Source: JBQTHI01 sp052390035
Lineage (GTDB): Bacteria; Actinomycetota; Acidimicrobiia; Spongiisociales; ZC4RG35
Assembly (NCBI GenBank): GCA_052390035.1
Contig: JBQTHI010000107.1
Coordinates: 1 to 26,830 of the forward strand
Length of the DNA: 26,830 bases
Direction: 5' to 3'
Part shown: piece by piece, positions 21,088-26,830 of the stretch
How the letters are laid out: the number at the start of each line of letters is the position of its first letter
How positions within the stretch are numbered: position 1 is the stretch's first letter
Made by a program: the position numbers and the translations under genes
Notes under the pieces: model-generated
What the model saw: the letters and a program-made list of their open reading frames with translations, nothing else
Database searches by the model: none
What the model was told of the DNA's origin: nothing

Positions 21088-22772
21088 ACGCCGATCTGTC
21101 CTCGGTGGCGAGTTTCCGGGCGGCTCGCGACTTTCTCCTCGACCACCGTGAGCAGTACGCCACGGCTCGAGGTCGGTTTCAGTGGCCGCAGCTCGATCGA
21201 TTCAACTGGGCCCTCGACTGGTTCGATCTGATCGCTTCCGAGAACCAGGCCACTGCCCTCCGGATCGTCGAAGAGGATGGAAGGGAGGGGAGATGGTCGT
21301 TTGACGAGATGCGTGTCAGCTCCAACCAGGTGGCTAACTGGTTGGCGGGGAGAGGGGTCGAGCGAGGTGACCGCATCATCGTGATGTTGGGCAACCAGGT
21401 GGAGCTTTGGGAGACGCTGCTTGCCGCCGTGAAGCTGGGGGCCGTGATAATCCCAGCCACCACGCTGCTCGGCACCGCCGACCTGGCCGATCGCATCGAG
21501 CGGGGCCATGCGACCCACGTCGTGGTTGCGTCGAGCGCGGCAGAGAAGTTCGCCGGATTGAGCGGATTCACCCGATGTGCGGTGGGCTCGCCCATTGCGG
21601 ACTGGGACGACTTCTCCGACTCCATGAAGTCCCCGACCACCTTCAGTCCGCGGGGGGTTACACACGCGAGCGACCCGCTGTTGCTTTATTTCACGTCGGG
21701 AACGACCGCCTTGCCCAAGCTGGTGGAACACACCCACGAGTCATACCCGGTAGGCCATCTCTCGACGATGTACTGGATTGGCCTCCGACCAGGTGATGTT
21801 CACCTCAACATCTCCTCGCCGGGATGGGCCAAACATGCCTGGAGCAACCTCTTTGCCCCGTGGACGGCCGAAGCGACGGTTCTGGTCTTCAACTATTCGC
21901 GATTCTCGGCGGACAACATCCTCGACAACCTGGTCCGCTGCCGGGTCGACACGTTCTGCGCCCCTCCCACCGTTTGGCGGATGCTCATTCAGGCGGACCT
22001 GTCGCGCTGGCCGGTAAAGGTGCGAGAAGTGGTGGGCGCCGGCGAGCCGCTCAACCCGGAGATCATCGAGCAGATTGAGAAGGCCTGGGGGGTGACCATC
22101 CGCGATGGGTACGGGCAGACCGAAACCACGGCTCAGATCGGCAACAGTCCGGGTCAGATGCTCAAGCCCGGCTCAATGGGAAGGCCATTGCCCGGATATG
22201 AGGTGGCGCTGGTGGATCCCGTGACCGGTGTTTCCGGAGCCGAAGGGGAAATCTGTCTTGATCTCAGTCATCGCCCGCTCGGTCTCATGGTCGGCTATAT
22301 GGGCGATGAAGCCCTGACCGCCGAGGCGATGCGTGACGGGTACTACCACACCGGTGACGTAGCGTCCCGCGACGCCGACGGGTACATCACCTATGTCGGC
22401 CGATCCGATGATGTCTTCAAGGCCTCCGATTATCGGATCTCGCCTTTCGAGTTGGAGAGCGTCCTCTTGGAGCACGAGGCTGTGGCCGAGGCGGCGGTCG
22501 TCCCTTCCCCCGACCCGATCCGGTTGGCCGTTCCCAAGGCCTATGTTGTACTAGCCGCGGGGTTCGAGGCGACGGCTGAGACCGCCCGGTCGATCTTTGG
22601 CCACTCCAAAGAGAACCTGGCCCCGTTCAAGAGGGTTCGCCGGCTCGAATTCGCCGAGCTACCCAAGACCATCTCCGGCAAGATTCGTCGGGTCGAACTT
22701 CGGCACCGGGAGGCGGGACTGGCGGCCAGACCCCCCGGTGAGTTCCGGGAGGACGACTTCGGCGAAACATGA
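21084..22772 (+). CDS. Acyl-CoA synthetase, medium-chain type (AMP-binding)
   Basis: 562-residue ANL-superfamily enzyme that activates a carboxylic acid to acyl-AMP and then acyl-CoA. ATP loop YFTSGTTALPKLVEH at about 202-216 (glycine-poor compared with the usual TSGTTGxPK), GYGQTET at 343-349, YHTGD at 421-425, YVGRSDDVFKASDYRISP with the hinge, and the catalytic lysine Lys533 in PKTISGKIRR. HLNISSPGWAKHAWSNLFAPW at about 240-260 is characteristic of the medium-chain/ACSM-like subgroup. The start is ATG 21084, coupled to a mini-ORF; GTG 21072 in frame is an alternative. Convergent with the flavoprotein downstream across a hairpin. Confidence 0.92.
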   Translation: MNADLSSVASFRAARDFLLDHREQYATARGRFQWPQLDRFNWALDWFDLIASENQATALRIVEEDGREGRWSFDEMRVSSNQVANWLAGRGVERGDRIIVMLGNQVELWETLLAAVKLGAVIIPATTLLGTADLADRIERGHATHVVVASSAAEKFAGLSGFTRCAVGSPIADWDDFSDSMKSPTTFSPRGVTHASDPLLLYFTSGTTALPKLVEHTHESYPVGHLSTMYWIGLRPGDVHLNISSPGWAKHAWSNLFAPWTAEATVLVFNYSRFSADNILDNLVRCRVDTFCAPPTVWRMLIQADLSRWPVKVREVVGAGEPLNPEIIEQIEKAWGVTIRDGYGQTETTAQIGNSPGQMLKPGSMGRPLPGYEVALVDPVTGVSGAEGEICLDLSHRPLGLMVGYMGDEALTAEAMRDGYYHTGDVASRDADGYITYVGRSDDVFKASDYRISPFELESVLLEHEAVAEAAVVPSPDPIRLAVPKAYVVLAAGFEATAETARSIFGHSKENLAPFKRVRRLEFAELPKTISGKIRRVELRHREAGLAARPPGEFREDDFGET

Positions 22773-22801
22773 CTGCCCCCTCCCCCCCGGACGCAAACCC
22801 A

Positions 22802-22835
22802 GGGTTCCAGCCCATGAACTCATTGGCTGGAGCCC
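22802..22835. terminator. Long hairpin between convergent genes
   Basis: GGGTTCCAGCC and GGCTGGAGCCC pair over 11 bp (one G-U) around a 12-nt loop, in the 79-nt gap between two convergent stops. No T-run, so factor-dependent or hairpin-assisted termination in both directions is the likely use. Confidence 0.5.
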
Positions 22836-22851
22836 CAAGTTGGCGCGAAGT

Positions 22852-24195
22852 TCAACCGGCCGCCCGCCGGGCGGCGACATGAATCAGATCCCACACCCCG
22901 GAAAAAGGCGGGGCGTAGGCGAGGTCTAACCAGGCCAACTCCGCCGCAGTCATCTCCAACCAGATGGCGGTCGCGATCACATCGATCTTCTTCCCCGCTC
23001 CCGGCCCACCGATGATCTGGCCGCCAAGCAGGCGTCCGCTGAGGCGATCGGCCGTAATCATGATGTCGACCCGTCGAGCCGACGGCCAATATGCGGCGGT
23101 ATTGGTTCCCTTGGCCAGCCCGATCATGGGGTCGAACCCGGCCGATCTCGCCTCGGCCACCTTTAGGCCGGTACGAGCGATCTCGATCTCGCCGATCTTG
23201 GTGATCGCGGTACCCAGTACGCCAGGAAACGTGGCGTCGCCGCCCCCGATGTTGGTGCCGGCGATCCTCCCGGTCTTGTTGGCCACGGTGCCGAGCGCGA
23301 CGTTGACCGGTGAGCCGCTCACCCGTTGGATGGTTTCGGCGCAGTCGCCGGCCGACCACACACCATCGATACCGGTTCGCTGATGATCGTCGACGGCGAT
23401 GGCACCGGTTGCTCCGAGCGGGATTCCGGCTTGTTGGGCGACTTCCACTTCGGGGCCGACCCCCAAACCGATGACCACCAGGTCGGCGGGGAACTCCTGC
23501 CCTTCGCAGCCGATGCCGGTGGCCCGCTCGGCCCCCTGGATGCACTCGATCCGGAGCCCAGTGTGTAGTTCCACTCCGTACGCCACGACAGCCCGATTGG
23601 CCAGCTCTCCAATCGATTCGTCGAGGGTGCGTTCGAGCACATGGCTGCCGGAGGTGACCATTACGACCTCCTTGCCCAGATCGACCAGCACCTCGGCCAC
23701 CTCGATTCCGATGTAGCCCCCGCCGAGAATCGCGACCCGGTCGACCGACTCATCGAGCATCCGCTTCATGGCGTCGGCGTCTTCCAGGGTTCGCAATCCG
23801 ACGACGCCGGGGAGGTCGATGCCGGAGATGTCGGAGGGTCGAAGCGGCCGCGATCCGGTGGAAACCATCAGATGGTCGAAGGCGACCCGCCGCGATCCAC
23901 CGGTTGCGGGAGTCGTCACCAACACCTCGCGCCGATCGGTGTCGATCTCCTTGACCTCGTGACCGGTGTGGACCTCGATTCCCCGGGCGGCGAACTGGTC
24001 GGGGGTTCGGGCTACCAGGTCGTCGAGGGAGTCGACCATGCCTCCAACGAAATACGGCTCACCACATGCCGAATAGCTGACGTAGTTGCTTCGTTCGAAG
24101 GCAACGATTTCGAGTTCGGGATTGAGACGCCGAGCTTGGCTGGCAGCCGACATCCCGGCGGCGTCGCCGCCGACCACCACCAGGCGCTCTCTCAC
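22852..24195 (-). CDS. CoA-disulfide-reductase-like FAD/NAD(P) oxidoreductase
   Basis: 447-residue flavoprotein of the CoADR/NADH-oxidase group. FAD-binding VVVGGDAAGMSAA at 6-18, the redox cysteine Cys44 in VSYSACGEPYF (the single-cysteine SxxxC motif), NAD-binding VAILGGGYIGIEVAEVL, and the second FAD motif GVWSAGDCAE. The C-terminal dimerisation domain ends AYAPPFSGVWD, carrying the tyrosine that aids catalysis in CoA-disulfide reductases. It probably reduces CoA disulfide or persulfide, or another small disulfide, in the cytoplasm. GTG 24195 is the start, 16 nt after the upstream transporter's stop, so the two form an operon. An extra rhodanese domain, seen in some relatives, is absent. 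Confidence 0.9.
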   Translation of the reverse strand: MRERLVVVGGDAAGMSAASQARRLNPELEIVAFERSNYVSYSACGEPYFVGGMVDSLDDLVARTPDQFAARGIEVHTGHEVKEIDTDRREVLVTTPATGGSRRVAFDHLMVSTGSRPLRPSDISGIDLPGVVGLRTLEDADAMKRMLDESVDRVAILGGGYIGIEVAEVLVDLGKEVVMVTSGSHVLERTLDESIGELANRAVVAYGVELHTGLRIECIQGAERATGIGCEGQEFPADLVVIGLGVGPEVEVAQQAGIPLGATGAIAVDDHQRTGIDGVWSAGDCAETIQRVSGSPVNVALGTVANKTGRIAGTNIGGGDATFPGVLGTAITKIGEIEIARTGLKVAEARSAGFDPMIGLAKGTNTAAYWPSARRVDIMITADRLSGRLLGGQIIGGPGAGKKIDVIATAIWLEMTAAELAWLDLAYAPPFSGVWDLIHVAARRAAG

Positions 24196-24211
24196 CGTCG
24201 GCCAGCGGCGT

Positions 24212-25552
24212 TCAATCGACCGTCGCCTCGGCGCCCCGGAAGTGCCAGTGGACCTTGGCCCGGCGGGCTTCGTCGATGTCTACCCGACTCAAGAGCACGA
24301 ACCCGACCGCGAAGAAGATGATCAAAGAGAGAATGGCGTTGCGGCTCGAGCCGGTGATGTCGTTGACCAGGGCGAAGAGCAACGGTCCCCAGATGGAAGC
24401 GAATTTGGAGAACACGGAGTAGAAGCCGTAGAACTCGGCGGAAGCCTCCTCGGGGATCATCGAGCCGTAGAGGCTTCGGGACAGTGCCTGCGTTCCGCCC
24501 AACACGAGGCCGACCGCTACGGCCAGTCCGACGAATGGAAGGAACTGACCTTCCGGCAAGAAATAACCGAGCACCGACACCCCGGTCCATAACACGAGGG
24601 AGGCGAGGATGGCCCGTTTCGGACCGATGCGAGCGGCGAGCCAGCCGAAGGAGAGAGCGCCCACAAACGCGACCATCTGCACGATCAAGAATGCGATGGC
24701 GATTTGACCCGTCTCCAACCCGAGGGTCTCGGTGGCATACGCGGCCGAGATCGAGATGACGGTCTGGACACCGTCGTTGTAGAGGAGGAACGCAACGAGG
24801 AACATGAGAAGTTGGGGGAAAAGCCGGAGGCGGCGGGTAGTGGCAGCAGTACGGGCGAAGCCGATCCTGATGAAGGCCATGGCCCGCGACCCGGTGGCGT
24901 ATTCGGCCGGTAATGGCTGCGCCGTTCCCGGCTCGGCCAGCCGAGAGAAGGCGAATCTGGCGAAGGCCAGCCACCAGATACCGGCAAATACGATCCCGAT
25001 GCGGGCGGCGGTGGAGGCGAAGTCGTCCGGGCTGAAGTTGATGAGGAGGAGGGCGAGGAGAAACTGGATGCCACCGCCCAGATAGCCGAAGGCGAAGCCC
25101 TTCGATGAAATCCGGTCGATGGTGTCCGGCGTGGACAGGTGAGGGAGCAAGCTGTCGTAAAACACGGCGGCAATCGCCCAGCAACTCTCCACCACCAGGA
25201 AGAGGATGATGGTGAACCAGACATCACCCGGTCCGGCCAGGGCAAACATAGTGGAGAGGGCAGCGCCGAGATAGGCGAAGACTTTTAGGAAGCGGATCTT
25301 CGACGCCGAGAAGTCGCCGATTGCTCCCAGGACGGGTGAGAAAAGGAAGGCGAGGATCGCCGCAAAACTCACCGTGTAACCGAAGAGCGATTCCCCGTCG
25401 AAGGTGCGGCCCAGGATGCTGAACCCCTCATCCGGCATGATCTCACCGGTAAACAGGGCCGGCATCAAGACCGCCAACGTGGTCGTGGTGTACGCCGAGT
25501 TGGCCCAGTCGTACATCGCCCATCCGAAGATGGAACGCTTGTCGTTTCGCAC
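24212..25552 (-). CDS. UMF1-family MFS transporter 2
   Basis: 446 residues from GTG 25552. Family signature at the N-terminus: SIFGWAMYDWANSAYTTTT, then GAIGDFSASKIRFLK, DSLLPHLSTPDTIDRISSKGFAFGYLGGG and FLLYNDGVQTVI, with twelve hydrophobic spans. It is the canonical Y-D-W-A-N-S-A-x UMF1 form and is paralogous to the transporter at 16328. GTG 25552 is preferred to the in-frame GTG 25561 because it lies 7 nt after a TACAGT box, the leaderless spacing; the extra three residues would carry no motif. It is followed by the CoA-disulfide-reductase-like gene in the same operon. The substrate is unknown. Confidence 0.9.
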   Translation of the reverse strand: MRNDKRSIFGWAMYDWANSAYTTTTLAVLMPALFTGEIMPDEGFSILGRTFDGESLFGYTVSFAAILAFLFSPVLGAIGDFSASKIRFLKVFAYLGAALSTMFALAGPGDVWFTIILFLVVESCWAIAAVFYDSLLPHLSTPDTIDRISSKGFAFGYLGGGIQFLLALLLINFSPDDFASTAARIGIVFAGIWWLAFARFAFSRLAEPGTAQPLPAEYATGSRAMAFIRIGFARTAATTRRLRLFPQLLMFLVAFLLYNDGVQTVISISAAYATETLGLETGQIAIAFLIVQMVAFVGALSFGWLAARIGPKRAILASLVLWTGVSVLGYFLPEGQFLPFVGLAVAVGLVLGGTQALSRSLYGSMIPEEASAEFYGFYSVFSKFASIWGPLLFALVNDITGSSRNAILSLIIFFAVGFVLLSRVDIDEARRAKVHWHFRGAEATVD

Positions 25553-25559
25553 CGGCGGC

Positions 25560-25565
25560 ACTGTA
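25560..25565 (-). promoter_or_regulatory. -10 box of a leaderless transporter transcript
   Basis: TACAGT, 7 nt before GTG 25552. It supports the second of two in-frame GTG codons as the start. Confidence 0.4.
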
Positions 25566-25673
25566 GGAGGCCGGCCGCCATGGCAATGGCCAGTCCGTGA
25601 AGGAAAACCGACCGTTCTGGTGCGTTCCCCTTCACAGTCCGGCTCTGGCGGGCGTCTCGGCCCGGTTCAGGCC

Positions 25674-25679
25674 TAGGCT
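25674..25679 (+). promoter_or_regulatory. -10 box of a leaderless DUF1905/YdeI transcript
   Basis: TAGGCT followed by 7 nt and TTG 25687. The same hexamer precedes the gene at 26724. Confidence 0.4.
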
Positions 25680-25686
25680 GGCCGTC

Positions 25687-26151
25687 TTGGCCATCAAGAC
25701 CTTCGAGGTGACGGTCACCACCGACTCTCGGGGCCGGGTGATGGTGCCGGTCCCCTTCGACCCCGACCTGGCCTGGGGGACGAAGGCAGAGCACCGCGTG
25801 GCCGGAACGGTCAACGGGATGGGGGTGCGGGCGATGATCGAGCCGCTCGGCTCCGGCTGGGGGTTCGTCCTCGGCCCGGCCTGGCGCCGGGACTGCGGGA
25901 TTTCCCCCGACGAACGGGTGGAGGTGGCGCTCTTCCCGGAGGGGCCTCAGCGGGAAGATCTCGCCCCCGACCTCGCCGCCGCCCTGGCAGCCCACCCCCA
26001 GGCCGGGGCCTTCTTCGACTCCCTGGCCCAGTTCTACCGGCGGGCCTACCTGCGTTGGATCGACGCCACCAAGCGCCGCCCCGAGGAGCGAGCGCGGCGC
26101 ATCGCCGAGGTGGTCGGCCTACTCGCGGGTGGGATCAAGGAGCGCCCTTAG
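25687..26151 (+). CDS. DUF1905 / YdeI-OmdA-like protein
   Basis: 154 residues from TTG 25687, chosen by the -10 box 7 nt upstream and because the homology begins KTFEVTVT. Residues about 3-85 are a DUF1905 beta-barrel (VPVPFDP, VAGTVNGMGVRAMIEPLG, CGISPDERVEVAL). Residues about 90-150 form the YdeI/OmdA helical domain: DLAAALAAHPQAGAFFDSL, then RRAYLRWIDATKRRPEERARRI. The latter domain is linked in Escherichia coli to tolerance of some antimicrobial peptides; for this fused form no clear biochemistry is known. The usual TR in K-x-x-E-T-R is EER here. Divergent from the transporter and nearly abutting a pseudogene. Confidence 0.88.
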   Translation: MAIKTFEVTVTTDSRGRVMVPVPFDPDLAWGTKAEHRVAGTVNGMGVRAMIEPLGSGWGFVLGPAWRRDCGISPDERVEVALFPEGPQREDLAPDLAAALAAHPQAGAFFDSLAQFYRRAYLRWIDATKRRPEERARRIAEVVGLLAGGIKERP

Positions 26152-26155
26152 GCGA

Positions 26156-26700
26156 TCAACCGTCGAGCAGCTCGGAGCCGGGCTGGTAGGTGGCCCACAC
26201 GAACCAGAAGGTGTCGAGGTGATGGACCCGGGTGAGGGCCTGCCCCTCCAACTCGCCCGCCACCGCCCGGTCGGAGACGTCGCAGGTGGAGCCGGTCTGG
26301 TCGTCGTTGAACCGGTCCGCCGCCGCCCTCCCACTCGAGGCCACCGCTCCGGGCTACCCCGACCACGCGCTGCATGGCGGCCGCCCGCTCCTCGACGGTG
26401 CCCCGGAAAAGGAAGGGGAAAGCCTGCGGGTCGTCGTAGCCGGCGTAGGGGTTAGCCCCATAGGGCCGGTTGTGGCCGGTGGCGTCTCGGTCGAGCACCT
26501 GGGCGTCGGGGTAGGAGGCGGCGAAGTCCGCCCAGGCCAGCAGCGGGGTGGGGATCGGCTCCAGCCAGTAGCCGGTGAGGACCCCAACCACCGCCAGCCC
26601 GTCGAAGTGGGTCCACAGCGATTCGGGGCTCGGTCGTACATCACCAGGGCCGAGGCCAGAGTGCCTATCGGTTCCCGACCTTTAGGCCCCGCGAGCTCTT
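26156..26700 (-). pseudogene. Decayed DUF3179-family gene
   Basis: Pieces of a DUF3179 protein lie in different minus-strand frames. About 26630-26690 reads GTLASALVMYDR. One base is then missing, and 26350-26628 continues in another frame as PESLWTHFDG, GYWLEPIPTPLLAWADF and GANPYAGYDDPQAFPF. Another shift near 26335-26350, apparently with loss of some internal sequence, leads to DDQTGSTCDVSDRAVAG and DTFWFVWATYQPGSELLDG, the normal end of the family, with TGA 26158-26156. The first half of the gene is missing and its place is taken by a gene on the other strand. The reading-frame changes and missing parts make function very unlikely. The left limit of homology is approximate. Confidence 0.75.
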
Positions 26701-26711
26701 CGCACCAAAAG

Positions 26712-26717
26712 TAGGCT
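26712..26717 (+). promoter_or_regulatory. -10 box of a leaderless transcript
   Basis: TAGGCT followed by 6 nt and GTG 26724. Confidence 0.45.
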
Positions 26718-26723
26718 TGGACC

Positions 26724-26830
26724 GTGGCCCGCATCATGGTGGTTGCCAACCAGACCGCCGATAGCCCGGAGCTGGCCTCGGCGCTGGTCCGAACTACCGC
26801 CGAACGACCCGGATCGGGTTTTGTGCTGGT
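26724..26830 (+). CDS. N-terminus of a protein with an ANQT motif (runs off window)
   Basis: Only about 35 residues are visible: MARIMVVANQTADSPEL, then an alpha helix and GSGFVLV. The beta-strand, ANQT, helix, beta-strand pattern is that of small nucleotide-binding-like (universal-stress-like) domains I associate with actinobacterial proteins. No firm family is given. GTG 26724 is the start because of the TAGGCT box 6 nt upstream and no Shine-Dalgarno. Confidence 0.55.
   Translation, partial: MARIMVVANQTADSPELASALVRTTAERPGSGFVL

Noticed and set aside
20217..21737. A 506-codon minus-strand frame suggesting a larger nuclease protein.
   Set aside because: The part upstream of 21038 is antisense to acyl-CoA synthetase and lacks motifs. 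The signal peptide and promoter place the start at 21038.

Overview
The window is high-GC bacterial DNA with an actinobacterial signature. It carries a DUF222/HNH (13E12-type) endonuclease, a tandem pair of P-loop GTPases of the actinobacterial YfjP/dynamin-like kind, and many genes that seem to be read from leaderless mRNAs. A System I (Ccm) cytochrome c maturation operon is less usual in Actinobacteria. Together with the acyl-CoA synthetase and UMF1 transporters it makes me think of Acidimicrobiia or a neighbouring class. That placement is inference; no rRNA or ribosomal gene is present.

Layout. Positions 1-4270 (minus) hold a tightly overlapping ccmA-B-C-D-E-F operon, with ccmF cut by the left edge. 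At 4321-8016 come pyruvate kinase (+), a small unknown gene (-) and a large VanW-family membrane-anchored protein (-). At 8121-12380 (+) come an orphan Fe-S PD-(D/E)XK nuclease, two overlapping GTPases and a pirin. At 12426-15295 (-) lie the DUF222/HNH protein, a self-contained operon of two very small proteins (promoter, hairpin-rich leader, two ATGA-coupled ORFs, intrinsic terminator) and a diacylglycerol-kinase-like lipid kinase. At 15332-16321 (+) is an ADP-ribosylglycohydrolase-fold protein without the metal-binding Asp motifs. At 16328-21038 (-) come a UMF1 transporter with no ordinary start codon, a zinc-type dehydrogenase with an altered catalytic-zinc site, a class I aminotransferase, a LEA-like small protein and a secreted nuclease lipoprotein. 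At 21084-22772 (+) is a medium-chain-type acyl-CoA synthetase. At 22852-25552 (-) come a CoA-disulfide-reductase-like flavoprotein and a second UMF1 transporter. At 25687-26151 (+) is a DUF1905/YdeI protein, then a decayed DUF3179 pseudogene (-), and the start of another gene at the right edge (+).

How it works together. Most of the window is core metabolism and envelope functions in short transcription units, not one island. The strongest global signal is regulatory. At least nine starts have a TANNNT -10 box 6-8 nt before the start codon and no Shine-Dalgarno, the arrangement of leaderless transcripts. At 21036-21063 two such boxes share one TA step back to back and give a symmetric bidirectional promoter. 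Two genes (GTPase 1 and acyl-CoA synthetase) have a leaderless mini-ORF whose stop overlaps the main start by 4 nt. A minority of genes (two small ORFs, LEA-like protein, pirin, DUF222) have clear Shine-Dalgarno sequences instead.

No tRNA, rRNA, CRISPR array, insertion sequence or prophage was seen. No gene-free stretch exceeds 300 bases; the longest, 14131-14353, is annotated as a promoter plus structured leader. The exact start is uncertain for several genes, and all promoter calls are pattern-based.
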